Assembly (NCBI RefSeq): GCF_905475465.1
Contig: NC_062236.1
Coordinates: forward strand, 9,372,001 to 9,436,000
Reading direction: 5' to 3'
From: Pieris napi
Lineage: Eukaryota; Arthropoda; Insecta; Lepidoptera; Pieridae
DNA length: 64,000 nt
Shown here: positions 24,580 through 36,714 of the stretch, piece by piece
How positions within the stretch are numbered: position 1 is the first letter of the stretch
Layout: each line of letters begins with the position of its first letter
Notes under the pieces: generated by a model
Database searches by the model: none
Told to the model about the DNA's origin: nothing
The model's input: the letters and a program-made list of their open reading frames with translations, nothing else
Position numbers and translations under genes: made by a program

Positions 24580-27546
24580 CTACATTTCAGCTTGTCTTTC
24601 GACATAGGCCTCCTCTAAAGATTTCCACTCTGTTCTATTTTTCGCTATGCGCGTCCATATTGGGCCCGCCACTTTTTTGATGTCGTCCTCCCATCTTCTA
24701 GTCTGTCTGCCTCTGTTTCTTTTACTATCTCGTGGTTGCCATTCTGTTATTATTCTCGTCCATTTCTCCTTCTTCTCTCTTATCATATGTCCAGCCCACC
24801 TCCACTTTAAGCACCTGTATGTTGTGTATGCATTCTTAAATTTTGTTTTGTTTTTGATACATTTTAGTTTAACTCGGTCTTTTCTTTTAATTCCTATTGT
24901 GCTTCTCTCCATTCCATTCTGACAAACTTTTATTTTCCTTGCTTGTTCTTCTGTCAATGCCCATGTTTGGCACCCATATAGTAAGCATGGTAAGATACAC
25001 ATATTGTATATTCTCCTCTTGTTCCTCATAGACATATCCTGGTTCTTCATGACTTCACTGAGTGACCAATATCTCTTCCAAGTATTAGTTATTCTTCTTT
25101 CTATTTCTTTTTGCATACATTCCTCAGTAGATATTAACTGTCCCAAATACACATACTCCTTTACATACTCTATTTCTTCATCATTTACTGTTATGGACTC
25201 TGTTTGTGAGGAGTTAGACATTACTTTTGTTTTCGTTAAGTTCATTGACAGGCCTGCCTTCTTACTTTCTTCCGCTAACTGTTGCAACATTTCCTTTAGG
25301 GTTTTCGGGTTTTCCGAAAATAAGATTAGGTCGTCTGCAAAGCGTAGGTGACTCAGATTTTCGCCATTTATATTTAGTCCTTTATTCGTCCAATCCAGAT
25401 TTCTGAATATCATTTCCAGAACTGCTGCAAATATTTTTGGTGAAATTGGGTCTCCCTGGCGTACACCTCTCTCAACCGGAAATTCTTCGCCTATAGATTC
25501 TAGTTTTACTTGTGCGGTGCTTTTTGTGTATACGTTTTTCAGTATCCGTATGTATTTTGCATGTACGCCTTGATCTTTTAATGCGTCCCAGATAAATCTA
25601 TGTTCAAGTGTGTCGAATGCTTTGTTGAAATCCACGAACCCTATGTAGTAAATTTTGTTATATTCTTTAAATTTCTGGAGTATTTGTCTAAGGGCGTGTA
25701 TGTGGTCTATTGTTGAAAAATGTCTACGGAATCCAGCTTGTTCTTTGGGTTGATTTTCTTCAAGTGTGTTTGTGATTCTAGATAATATTATTTTTGAAAA
25801 CACTTTGTAAATATTGGACATTAAACTGATTGGTCTGTAATTTGCTATATCTCCTTTGTCACCTTTTTTATGTAGTAGTATAATTGTAGATTTTGTCCAA
25901 TCCTCTGGAATGTTTTCCGTTTTGATAATTTCATTAAATATATCTGTAAGTCTTGGAGCGATTACTGGTAACGTTGCTTTTAGAAGTTCGTTTGTAACAA
26001 GATCAGATCCAGGGGCTTTATCGAGTTTTTGTGTATTTATTGCTTTTATGGTTTCTTCCTTCATTATTTCCGGTATATATTCTTCATTAGTTATTTCGTC
26101 GTTTTCTTTTATAGTGTCTTTCTCTTTTTGACTTCGGTATAAGTTTCGGTAGAATTCTGTAGCGATTTTTAATATTTCGAGTCTTTTACCTGTATTATTG
26201 CCATCTTTCTTTCTCATACTTGGTATCCAGTCCTTTTTGTAGTTTAACTCCTTCAATGCCTTTTTTATTCCTCCTGTCTTTTCTATGTAACTTTTCATTG
26301 TATTAGATCTTTTAGTTTTTCTTTCTTTCCTAAGTTGTTCACTGATCTTTTTGCTTACTTCTGTTACTCTTTGGCGGTTTCCTTTAATTTCCTTTTGTCG
26401 TAAAAGTTCTTTTCGTTCTTGTAATAATTGTTTGATTGTAAGTGAGACTTCTTTCTTGATACTTTTGTTTGTTTTTCTGGTTACTGTTTTTAGTTGATTT
26501 AGTAATAGGTTGTATTTTTCTTGTATCGATGGATATTCTTTCTTCTCTAATTCCGCGGCATCTAGAGATGTTTGAAGATTATTAAGTAATAGTTTAGGGT
26601 CACCTGAGTATTGTACCGCTAATTGTTTATTTTGAAATCGTCTTGTTTTCTTGAACATTCCTGACATCGCAACTCGAACCATCCTATGGTCTGTGTGGAA
26701 GTTTAAATTGTTTATGATCGAAATGTTCTTGAAGGCTTTTCTATTATTAGACATAATAAAATCGATTTCATTCCTATATTGTCCATTGGGTGAGATCCAT
26801 GTCCATTTTTTTGATGGTTTCCTTTTATAAAAACTGTTTAGAATACTTAATCTGTTTTCCAGTGCAAAGTTTACTAGTCTTGTTCCGTTTTTGCTTCTAT
26901 TTCCATACCCATAGTTTCCTATGGTATTTTCTTCCCCACTATTTTGAATCCCAATTTGTCCATTAAAGTCTCCCATCACGATGACGTTTTTGTGTGCGTT
27001 ATCAATAGCGTTTTGGAGATTTTCATAGAATTCCTCAATTGTTTTTACGTCCTCTTTTTTATCAGATTCAGTTGGTGAATATGCCTGTATAATAGACCAT
27101 CTCTCTTCTTTATCTCCGTTCACGGGCAGTTTTATATTAAGGATTGCAATACGTTCCGAGAATCCACTAAGTTCTTCTATGTTGTTGACTAGATTTGCTT
27201 TCACCATGAATCCAACTCCATACAGCCCGGGCGTCTCCCCTTTATAATGTAGTACGTATTTGCCATGGTTTTCTATACCTTCTCCAAGTCTGCGCATTTC
27301 GCTAATACCTATAATATCCCACTTTAACTCTTCTATTGCCAGCTCTAGTTCTTGGAGTTTTTCAGGTGTTCTAAGAGATCGACAGTTAATAGTTGCTATG
27401 TGGATGTCATTTACTTTGTTTTTCATGTTAGTGTTATTTTTCATGTTAGTGTTATTTTTTTCCTTTAGAGGGTCGTGGTCATTTTTCCCCACGATGACCA
27501 GTCGGCTTGGGGAAGTATTTTGTTTTGTTATTTTATGTTGGTTCAT
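24580..27546 (-). CDS. LINE ORF2: endonuclease and reverse transcriptase, 988 aa
   Basis: The N-terminal third (about residues 50-300) is an APE-like endonuclease with IATINCRSLR, GISEMRR, GDFNGQIG and the terminal TDHRMVRV histidine motif. The RT (about 480-780) has PISLMSNIYK, GFVDFNKAFDTLEH, GVRQGDPISPKIF and the catalytic RFADDLILF (about residue 735). The C-terminal domain includes LLYGCQTWALT and GRQTRRWEDDIKK. It nicks target DNA and copies the element RNA by target-primed reverse transcription. The motif set fits the RTE or a related clade, but I cannot assign the clade by eye. The frame is complete and ends QAEM. Confidence 0.9.
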   Translation of the reverse strand: MNQHKITKQNTSPSRLVIVGKNDHDPLKEKNNTNMKNNTNMKNKVNDIHIATINCRSLRTPEKLQELELAIEELKWDIIGISEMRRLGEGIENHGKYVLHYKGETPGLYGVGFMVKANLVNNIEELSGFSERIAILNIKLPVNGDKEERWSIIQAYSPTESDKKEDVKTIEEFYENLQNAIDNAHKNVIVMGDFNGQIGIQNSGEENTIGNYGYGNRSKNGTRLVNFALENRLSILNSFYKRKPSKKWTWISPNGQYRNEIDFIMSNNRKAFKNISIINNLNFHTDHRMVRVAMSGMFKKTRRFQNKQLAVQYSGDPKLLLNNLQTSLDAAELEKKEYPSIQEKYNLLLNQLKTVTRKTNKSIKKEVSLTIKQLLQERKELLRQKEIKGNRQRVTEVSKKISEQLRKERKTKRSNTMKSYIEKTGGIKKALKELNYKKDWIPSMRKKDGNNTGKRLEILKIATEFYRNLYRSQKEKDTIKENDEITNEEYIPEIMKEETIKAINTQKLDKAPGSDLVTNELLKATLPVIAPRLTDIFNEIIKTENIPEDWTKSTIILLHKKGDKGDIANYRPISLMSNIYKVFSKIILSRITNTLEENQPKEQAGFRRHFSTIDHIHALRQILQKFKEYNKIYYIGFVDFNKAFDTLEHRFIWDALKDQGVHAKYIRILKNVYTKSTAQVKLESIGEEFPVERGVRQGDPISPKIFAAVLEMIFRNLDWTNKGLNINGENLSHLRFADDLILFSENPKTLKEMLQQLAEESKKAGLSMNLTKTKVMSNSSQTESITVNDEEIEYVKEYVYLGQLISTEECMQKEIERRITNTWKRYWSLSEVMKNQDMSMRNKRRIYNMCILPCLLYGCQTWALTEEQARKIKVCQNGMERSTIGIKRKDRVKLKCIKNKTKFKNAYTTYRCLKWRWAGHMIREKKEKWTRIITEWQPRDSKRNRGRQTRRWEDDIKKVAGPIWTRIAKNRTEWKSLEEAYVERQAEM

Positions 27547-27585
27547 GTTGAGCTGTTTATTTTTCCGTTTACCGACAGTTAATTG

Positions 27586-28350
27586 TTATTCTTTGTTAGT
27601 TGTTGTCTTAGCGGGAAAAGACGAAAGAGAATTAGCTCTAATCCTCATTACGTCGAAAGCATTTGGTCTATTGTTAATCGGCGGCATTAGAGTTTGTTGT
27701 TTCCTTGATTGAGCATTGTTTTGTGGGGATGATGACGTTTCTCTTTTGCGCTTTTCCTTATTTATGTTAGTATTTTTTTCTTTTACTACTAGTTTGTCAA
27801 ATTTCAGGTACGCGATATTTCCCTTTTCTCTCTCCTCTTTTAGCTGCGCCTGCAACGTTTTCCTTTTCTCTATTACTTCCTTTGTGTAGTCTTCTGTAAC
27901 ATATACATTTTTGAAGTTTTTCTTCTTTCCCATAACTTCATTCTTCTTCCATTCGCTCGTAAAGGAAATCAGAATTGGTCTTGGTTTTCCAGAAGACTTT
28001 CCCTTTCCTAGACGATATATTTTGTTTATCTCATGTTCTTGTAATTGTATGTCAAGGTCAGTTTTGAAAATATGTATTGTATTTTGTATTAATTCTTGTG
28101 TAGACCTTTCGCCTTCATTTACTCCAAACATTATCAAATTGTTTTGCTTCTTTCCTCTTTTTAAACTTTCTACTTCCTTTTCGAGATTTTCTACTTTTAT
28201 TTTTAAGTTTCTATTTTCTGTTATAATAGGTTGAAGTTTTTCGTCTAATCTCTCCATTATATTATTTGTTATCGAATCTTTCAATTCTATTGTTTGGTTC
28301 AAGATTTCATTCTTCATTTTATCAAACAATAGTTGAAACTGATCTTCCAT
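27586..28350 (-). CDS. LINE ORF1: coiled-coil RNA-binding protein, 254 aa
   Basis: The frame starts at the ATG at 28350 and lies 39 nt upstream of ORF2 on the same strand. Residues about 15-70 have coiled-coil character (NRNLKIKVENLEKEVESLK). A central NNLIMFGVNEGE...INKIYRLGK...RPILISF block resembles the nucleic-acid-binding fold of LINE ORF1 proteins. The C-terminus is basic and low-complexity. No CCHC zinc knuckle was seen. Likely role: binding the element RNA in the ribonucleoprotein particle. Confidence 0.8.
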   Translation of the reverse strand: MEDQFQLLFDKMKNEILNQTIELKDSITNNIMERLDEKLQPIITENRNLKIKVENLEKEVESLKRGKKQNNLIMFGVNEGERSTQELIQNTIHIFKTDLDIQLQEHEINKIYRLGKGKSSGKPRPILISFTSEWKKNEVMGKKKNFKNVYVTEDYTKEVIEKRKTLQAQLKEEREKGNIAYLKFDKLVVKEKNTNINKEKRKRETSSSPQNNAQSRKQQTLMPPINNRPNAFDVMRIRANSLSSFPAKTTTNKE

Positions 28351-29496
28351 TCTTGTAAACTAAATCTGCGTGTTATGGAACGTAATTAGTGGTAGTTTTT
28401 ATTTACTTGCTCTGGCAACACTAGTTAGCTGTTGCTGTGACAAGTGTCAATGTCATTGATCTTTTGTCTATGCTCAATATGATTGGTGAATTTCTAACCT
28501 CTAATTATCACTTTTTGGAGATACTTTTGTTGAAATTCAAGAACTTACGTGATATTGTGTGAAATCGGTAGTTCCACTACACGGACGACACTTCGATTTG
28601 TGTTTTGTGACGTCGCAGTCTCAAGAACAGTGTACGAAATTATTTTTAGCACTCAATATTACGGAGCTACACAATTACGATGCTTACAGTATGACAGCCG
28701 GAAACGGACCAAACTAAATTTAGTAAGTCACTTACTATGCTTACAAAATTTTCGGCCGGGACACAAAATAAGTGCTAACGCAGTAAGTATGGCTTAATAT
28801 ACGACGCCATTTTGCTTATTGTTGATGTAAACAAAACGGACAGGAACAGACCTGTCATTATCGATATTATCCACTGGGTCATTTAATATTTCTTCCAATA
28901 AAATATTTCTCATAAAATTATCCATTTGAAACTATTCACAGGTATTAAATTATATTCCTAAATTTAGTACTGTCAATTATATTCAGTCTATGAGGTTATG
29001 TACGGGATATGACATAAACCGGTGTTTTGTGTTATGTTAATAAGCCAGTAAGTCTGTCCTGGCCGAAAAGCGCTACAGTCAGCTTGTAAGACTTTAATTT
29101 TTTTATGCTTACTGGCTTACTAAGTTTAGTAAGTACTTACTTCGGCCAAACACGCCCAATAATTCTTTGCTTTCTACGACATAAGAATCTAGTCTCAAAA
29201 TCTGTCAAATCATTTTTTCTATGCAGTCTGACATTGACAGTTCTCAGGATAAATGTGTGAATACGTTTGTAATACGAAATCCGAAGTTTGTTAAAATAGA
29301 TAATACGTTTGCGAATATTTTTATACCATTGTATGCTTTTAAAATAATTTATTTGTTAAAAAATAAAAAAAATAATTAAAAAAGAAGCGCACAAGTTTTG
29401 TTGAACAATCATTTTATAGTAATTTATTAGTAATGGCAATACATTCAGACTTGACACTAATCGTTACCACTATATATTTTATTAGTAACGCCACTT

Positions 29497-29598
29497 GGGG
29501 GCTTAGACAAGATGCCATAACAGTAGTGTATGTTTTCACACAAATTAAGTTTTAGACTTTCTACATACACTACTGTTAGGCTTCTTGACTAAGCCCCC
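29497..29598. mobile_element. 102-bp foldback element
   Basis: GGGGGCTTAGACAAGATGCC... at the left is matched by an inverted near-copy ending at 29598, and both arms extend into a shared ACAGTAGTGTATG. The arms are about 36 bp, with a loop of about 31 bp. No coding capacity. Confidence 0.65.
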
Positions 29599-32500
29599 TG
29601 TACGCAAATATTGGCGTAGCCACTATCGAGCTTTTGTAGTATAGTAAAAACATATTTACTCAATACATAATAAACGGGTTTTGGAAACCCTAAATACTCT
29701 ATTTGTATAAAGATATTATTGCGTAAAAATAATTTGAATATCTCAAACTGGCAACATTTTAGTTTTATGATATAGTCTGAACGGAAAGAGAACTGTCGTG
29801 GGGTTTTGAAGTCGCTGCAGTGCTAAATTACCTTATTTGTTAGGTTAAAACGCCGTTACGTCATTATAGTACGTTAGTAATCATCTGGAGGAAATATATA
29901 AAAACTAAAGGTATATTTGTGAATAAGAATTGTAGTAGCAACTACCACGCCGGTCCCATTTCCACACAGACTATGAATTATATTATTAATTATATTTTTT
30001 ATTTTAGTCTTATTTACAAGTCTGCTATTAGCTTTATTACTTAACTGTAAAGATATGTATTATATTTTTAACTAAGACAGCTTAAATGTACTTGAAGGTT
30101 ACCAAAGCCAAACTCAATAACAGTAGCAACTCTCGGTTAAGAGGAATCGCTTTTTTTGGATTGGCTATAAATTACCTATGTGTTTGACTTATACTGCTGA
30201 ATGTTTTTGTTTTTGGCATGCACATTTTCTCACAGATTAATTCATGAAAAAGAATTAAACAATATTGAAATGTCAATTTGCTAATATTTTTATCTATTTA
30301 ATCATTGTTACGTCTTAAATGACTGGGATAAGTTTAGGAATTGATTAAGAACGAATTAAAGTGTAAATAGATATGTATTTAGATTTAGTACTTGTACATT
30401 TGAAAGTCCAATTTTATGTTTAAATTAGGTTACATTTAAAATCATACAATGTAAGTAATATAGACTCAGTGAGAATGTTTTATACGTAAAGTTGTTGAGA
30501 ATAAAGTATTTTGAACAATTTCTTAGTTTTATTTTGCATCTCCCAGTTTCGGTGATGTGCAGATAACCGCTTTATAATCATCAATATTAAACCCGGTGTG
30601 TTGTGTAATATAAAAATACCTAAATAAGTAACTAAAGAAAATTGATTATTCTAGCTTAAGACAATTATCCGAATTTCTGTACGAAACAAACGATTGAAAT
30701 TAACTTTTTACATTTGCTCTTGAGCGATAGATGTAGTGTTTTTCTAAACAAGTTTAACGTACCAATAAACAGGTGGCGCTGTTTTAAAAGTGGAAAACTA
30801 TATTTAACTTTTAATTTTGCTATTCAATAAAAGGTGTCGCTGTGCAATTTAAAAATAAAGTTATTGCAGTTAATTTTATAATATTATGCTATACAAAGTG
30901 ATTTTATTATAAATGTAATAAAATATATTTTGTACGTTTGTTATTCGCAAATACAATTTGACGTTGTTATATTGTAATTTATATTATTATAACAATATAA
31001 ATTTGAAAGCGCATTTTTATTGCAAAGCGGTTACATACATATAAACACACATTCTTTACGTATAGATAGATATTTCCTGACGGATCCGAGGGACATTATG
31101 TATGGATATACTTTTTTACTAGGTTTAGATTACGTCACGGAGGCATTTATCAGCTTTATTCTTGTTGTCTGTATTTCTTACTTTCGTTTTGATTTTGTAT
31201 TGTTAAAATAATATTTTTGTGCTCCGTTGGGTACATCTAGTTTATTTATCTAGTAAGGACCATGGTACTATTTTAGTTATTTATGGAAATCTCAGTTATT
31301 ATGTTTTACTATATTATTACAACAATAAAGATGTACTAATAACATTTCACAAAAGAAATAACATTCATATCTTGTGAAGGCTCTTTTAATAAACTGTCTT
31401 TTCTTGATTTAACTTTTGCTTTACGGATAGGATATTTATAGGTATTAACACACAAGCAACACAGTAAGAGCAAGTGCATATACAATTGCTGTCTCTGTGC
31501 ACAATTTTACGTCCATTCATTGATATTTTGAAATGTAACCGGATTCTTAAATAAGTGTAGATAACAAGCAAGCAAACTCAGGTTATAAAGCAAGCGTTAT
31601 TTGGTTAAAATCAAAAGTTAATTGCATTAATTAGACCGATTCGGCTTGTCAGTTCCGCGCTACAAAACGGATCTCGGAAGCATCTTGATTCCACCCTTTA
31701 CGCCTCGAGCAACCACTACTTAGTTTATTTCGACACCACAGTACTATCGATTTGCGTGTATACATTGCGTGTTGTATATATAGAAAATTATAATTTATGT
31801 TTTATTGTATGTAGTCATCATTGCATTATCTTAATTTTGTTTTATGTGTTCTTATTCGGCCAAAAATTATTGATAATAGTTTTAATAGGTTATACAGGCA
31901 GCTTCTTTGTTAGATATAGTGAATAAAGAAATATAAGCTATAGTGAATGCTTAAAATGGTTTAAAGTCTTAATTATATATTTGATATGGTCACATAAAAC
32001 AAAAGGTTTCGTCGAAATAAAAATATTAAATGTTCCAAATTCTATACCTATAAAGCGATATCAATCTAAACTTTCAACATATTTTAACAATGAAAGCCTA
32101 TTTTGATATATTTGTGGACTGCAATGTAAAGCAAAGAATTAAAATGCAACGTTGTAGCCAGTAGCGACTAAATTAGTATAACAGCCTCAGGTCATTTCCG
32201 AGTGTCTGTACTTTTAACGACTAATTTGCTATTATTGCCGTTGTAAGGGGAGGGGAAGATTTATTTTTGTATATGAAGATGGGATTCAATTATTATCTTT
32301 AAATATATATAAAGTAGTAGTTTTGACTCTTTATTTTTATCGTACACACGAGTTTTATTTATGCCTTTCTGCATAAATAGTTAATAAAGTACTAATATAC
32401 TAAAGTTATTTCATTGCATCTTAAAATATTACTCAAACTCAGATTATATTTAAACAACTGTCAAAATATATTTTTTCCTTTGCAATAAATGAATCATCGA

Positions 32501-32739
32501 AAGTGGTACATATAATGATGGGTGAGAAATGGCTAATTATATCTAATATCAATTAAATAAAGGACTATATTTTGTTCAACCATTTTCTTTATACTATACG
32601 TTATTTACACGTTTGAAAATTCGGAAGTCGACTTTAAAGGATTTTTTGCGTCGTCACGTTCAGTGGGGTTTGGGGCAGAATTTTCTGCGTCTTTTCGTGG
32701 CAACAATCATCACAGTATTTAATATCAGCGTCGTCTTCA

Positions 32740-32961
32740 GCGCGTGACTCATCCCTGAGGTCGTATGCGCATTTTACATTCGCTCGAACGGTGAAGGAAA
32801 ACATCGTGAGGAAACCGACTAGCCGTAGACCCAAAAAAGTGGAGGGCGTGCGTCAGGCACAGAAAGCTGATCACGAACTTGCCTATAAGATAACCAAATG
32901 ATCATGAAACAGATATAGACATCTGAGGCCCTGACCTAAAAAGGTTGTAACGCCATTGTTT
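32740..32961 (+). repeat. SINE copy with damaged tRNA head
   Basis: The B-box region is degenerate (CCCTGAGGTCGT remains). The body is well kept: TCGCTCGAACGGTGAAGGAA, GTCAGGCACAGAAAGCTGATC, CATGAAACAGATATAGACAT and the tail AAAAAGGTTGTAACGCCATTG followed by T8. Confidence 0.7.
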
Positions 32962-34084
32962 TTTTTTATTTTAGGCTTTTAACTCTTATACAACTATGAG
33001 TCCGCTGAGGATAAAATCTTGGAAGTCCTGATTGTAAGCCGTATGTGAACCACCAATCCACTGAGGTATATGCCTCAATCAAAATTTCCATAAATACAAA
33101 ATTACAACAACGACAACTTATAGACTTGATATATATATTTTATATTAACAAATGAGTTAGTACAAAAGCTCTAATCAATTAACAATTTATTAATGTATTT
33201 AATAGTAAAAAAATACATATTAGAAATTGGAGAAATTTTTTATATAACATACTATATCGTATAACTAGGCTGTCAGAACGTAAGATTGACGAAGATCTCT
33301 TCTTGGGTCCGCTGGACCGCTAAAACACATAGTTTCCATTAGTAATTTACGTAATATCTGTAATAAATGACAAAATGGGCGGACACATATTTGTGTGTTT
33401 TACTCCAGGCCTACCATTTCCGAAACAATTATTAATTCGCCAGGATTTCAAACAGATGACACAGTGTTATCGGGTACATTATAGGCATACCTGCTGTAAT
33501 AATAAGCAGATAATCATTATTGTAAGAATCTCTGTTTTTTATCGGAAAAATCAAAAGTAAGGCTTGGTGGCTCAAATGCCAAAAACGTTACATATATGGC
33601 TCACTAATGAGCTAATAAGATTTTATATTTTCGGCCGAATTCAAAGTTAGGCTTAAGCTCTTCAATAATGTGAAAAAGAGGATTATATACATTACGAAAC
33701 AAACTTTAGTAAAAACTATGTTTATGGGTTAAAAAATATTATGACATGATGGAGATATATCATGCTTCTTCCGCAATCTATGTATTTTATCATAACGGAT
33801 TATGCGAGAAATTTAATATCTTATTACAATTTAAACTTGCACGATTTTTATTAAAAATTGCATTTACTTTTATCTTGAATGATGTTATAACATATCAAAT
33901 TATTTTCCCGTATCGTGTATTACTGTTATATAGTAAACGATACTGTGAAGTTGCTCTAAATACATATAGCACGCGTGGAGCGAGTTAAATTCTTTGGGTA
34001 ACCTTTACGTTTAACTGCTTAAGCGATTTTAATGCCTTAAGGATGAAACCAGTAGCTAGGGAATAGAATACGAAAGCGCCATTA

Positions 34085-34855
34085 TTATTTAAAAAAACTT
34101 ATTTATTTATTTAATTATAAGTAATCTTACAGCTAACATACATAATATTACAAAACAAACACTTAGACAGTACAAAAAGCCAAAACAGATTACATAGATA
34201 AACAATATTATATACGAAAAATGAAACAAAAAAGCGCATCAATAGACAAAAATATATACAGAAAACTGAAATTTAATATTTAAAACAATAAATAATACTA
34301 AATACAACCTAAACAAAATTCGAGTCTTCCCGCCCCTTCAAATATTTTCTCACATGTTCTTTGGTGAGGTGGAAAATATCAATATCCTCATAATTAGTGC
34401 CATAGTTAGATAAAACCCGAAACATTGGTGAATTATGCAGGTAATTCGAGTTCGTACGAGGCACATGGAACAATTTTGTTTGTCTTGTCGCATATGGAGA
34501 AGGAATTTTAAAAGAAATTAACGACAGCAAATAGGGGCTATCGATCCGCCCATTAAGAATAGCATGTAAAAAAAGCAGGTCTTGCTGACTTCGCCGACTT
34601 TCTAATGAGACTAAATTAAAATAAATGCAAGAATGTGCATAACTATCGAAGCATTGGTATTCTTTAAAACTAAGGAATTTTACAAACTTTTTTTGTATAT
34701 TTTCTACTGCTTTTTTATACTTTGTATAATATGGAGACCACATAACACCCGCATACTCCAGCACGCTTCTAACATAAGCAAAATATAAGCTTTTAATGCA
34801 ATGTATGTTATTAAATGTCTTGCATGACCGCTTGACAAATCCAAAACTTCAAGAT
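34085..34855 (-). pseudogene. 5'-truncated LINE: C-terminal part of ORF2
   Basis: On the minus strand, 34855 to 34309 reads as the C-terminal domain of a jockey/CR1-like reverse transcriptase: LGFVKRSCKTF-like start, YVRSVLEYAGVMWSPYY, SLESRRSQQDLLFLHAILNG and NSPMFRVLSNYG. About 220 nt of 3' UTR and an AATAAATAAATAAG tail follow down to 34085. The frame is open to its stop, so the copy is fairly young, but the endonuclease and most of the RT are missing (normal 5' truncation). Confidence 0.75.
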
Positions 34856-35906
34856 TTATTTTCATATTTCATAATCATTTATTTATTCCGTTATCCTACA
34901 GCTTACAAAAATTAACGCTAAAACTATAGCCAGAAATGGAATACATCATATTTTCCATTGAAATTTACAAATAGGAACAAACAATAAAAATTATTCAGTA
35001 GGTACATGTAACTAATTGAATGAATATTGGAATCTTTATTCCTAAACTTTGATCATGCCTAAAAGTATAAATATAAAAATGTTAACAAGTTCAGAAAATA
35101 ACAAAGGTTAAAAACCTCACAAAACTTTCATCTACATTAATTCACTCCATTACACTATAACCGAGAAGAGAACCACAGATCGGGCGCTAATAGTGTATCA
35201 TGGTAGCACTTTGGATTTTTCACCTCAAATCTCAACGTAGTTTTAACTGTTAAGGTCTGCCCTTTAATTGTGTTACCCTACTTGAAAATCGATGAAGACC
35301 AACCAACATCCAACCACCCTTAACACACTATGATAAGGGTAAAATTCCCCTGCGTCAAGCAATATTTTTGCATGAAAAGGATGGAAATAGAGGCATGGTT
35401 CACTGATTCTCCGGGGGTGGTAACTTTGTAGAGTGACGCCCTAAATCGTAGGGGTAGTTGTCAGTTTTAAAAGTAGTATAGATGTGGCAAGACGTCTCAA
35501 ATTAGTACCGGTGTGTGATTGTGCTTGTGAGTGATATATGAAGGAATTTTATTTTATTCGGTGAGTATTAAGCGCGTTGATGTTTTTCATATGTTTGACA
35601 AAACAAAATAATCCTTATAATTTATTCTATTTATAAACAGAACACGTTTATGTGTGTATAATCAAATACAGGAATGGTTAACAAGTTTGGAAAATATAAG
35701 GCAATGATTTCTAATATAACTAGGCAACTAAGTAGCACGATATCATTGTGAAGACAAATTTACTTCAAATTATTAAGGTTGACTTCTGGACATAAACAAA
35801 GTCTGACTGTAGCACAGTGTAGCCTCGTAGGCTCAGCCGTAGCGGTTTACTATGTAGGTAAAAGTGTAAAGGGTGTACTATCATGTTCAAATATATTTAT
35901 ATATCA

Positions 35907-36195
35907 CTAGCTGACCTGGCAAACGACTCGTTTTGCCATGTAAATCATTTATAATAAAAAATAGGGGTTGATCGTAGAGGGGTGAAAATTAGGGGTTGTA
36001 TGTATTTTTTAATGTTGTATCATAAAAAAATAAAAAATTTAAAAATTATCTAAAAATTTAGGGGGTTAAAAAAGATGTTGTCCGATTCTCAGACATACCC
36101 AATATGCACACAAAATTTCATGAGAATCGGTCAAGCCGTTTCGGAGGAGTTAGAGTAACTACAAACACCGCGACACGAGAATTTTATATATTCGA
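35907..36195 (-). mobile_element. Short non-autonomous Helitron, 289 bp
   Basis: On the minus strand it starts TCGAATATATAAAATTC (preceded by A) and ends with a perfect-type hairpin (35918-35937, GGCAAACGA/TCGTTTTGCC), then 7 nt, then CTAG followed by T. TC start, 3' hairpin, CTAG end and A|T target are the Helitron signature. This family appears widespread in Lepidoptera. Confidence 0.8.
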
Positions 36196-36714
36196 TTTAA
36201 ATACTTGATATGTTTAGGGAAGTAACTAATAGTAAACGCTGTTCTCTTAAGATACATTGTAGTTTCCTAAATACATCATGTACCATATATACACCAAGCG
36301 TTACCTTAGGTTGACGTGCAAGTTTCTAAAAGCCAGGAATGATTAGGTATATGTGTCTCTTGTATCGTCGTCTACCAAGTCCATTAGTCTTAATAAATCA
36401 TTGAGTTTGGACATTGGAACAGGAGATATAAAGCAATTTATGTCAAAAACATTACAAGGTTAGATAAGATTATAAGATTGTTGCTAACTATTCAAAAAGT
36501 TTGTGAAGAATGAAATGTATTTATTTGACTACAACTCCTTTACAAGTATGATAAATGCCCACTTATATAAAGATGAAACGGTGTATATAAAATATGCAAA
36601 ATTTGTTTTTTTTTGCACTAATTTACAGCTGGCGGTTGGACTACTATCCTATAATAATTCAATAGTTTTAAGAGTAAATAATAAATATGCTTGTCTAATG
36701 TCCTAGCAGCAGCA

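Larger units (their letters stand above)
24442..28440 (-). mobile_element. APE-type LINE (non-LTR retrotransposon), both ORFs open
   Basis: Read on the minus strand, the element has a short 5' UTR, ORF1 (28350-27586), a 39-nt gap, ORF2 (27546-24580), then about 100 nt and a TTTTA-type microsatellite tail ending near 24442. AATAAA precedes the tail at about 24473-24479. Neither ORF has a stop or frameshift, so it may be a recent, possibly active copy. The 5' border near 28440 is uncertain because it merges into the surrounding TIR element. Confidence 0.75.
24421..29157. mobile_element. TIR-bounded element containing an intact LINE
   Basis: GGGCGTGTTTGGCCGAAGTAA-type ends (21 bp perfect) lie at 24421-24441 and, inverted, at 29137-29157, with AAT on both outer flanks (24418-24420 and 29158-29160). 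The right subterminal region (28700-29140) is full of GTAAGT/ACTTAC and CGGCC motifs typical of DNA transposon ends. On the left, only the 21 bp remain before an A/T microsatellite that is the 3' tail of the minus-strand LINE. The simplest reading is a DNA transposon (3-bp target duplication, perhaps Harbinger-like) interrupted by a LINE close to its left end. Confidence 0.6.

Noticed and set aside
24580..27546. Host endonuclease or reverse-transcriptase-like gene
   Set aside because: Domain order APE endonuclease plus RT, an upstream ORF1 and an A/T-rich microsatellite tail identify a LINE, not a host gene.
27911..28234. Plus-strand frames over the LINE (also 24647, 25004, 25856, 27260)
   Set aside because: They are F/S/L-rich antisense shadows of the LINE ORFs.
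34309..34764. Novel host protein of 151 aa
   Set aside because: It matches the C-terminal pattern of LINE reverse transcriptases (LEYAGVMW, SLESRR, NSPMFR) and is followed by a LINE-like tail.
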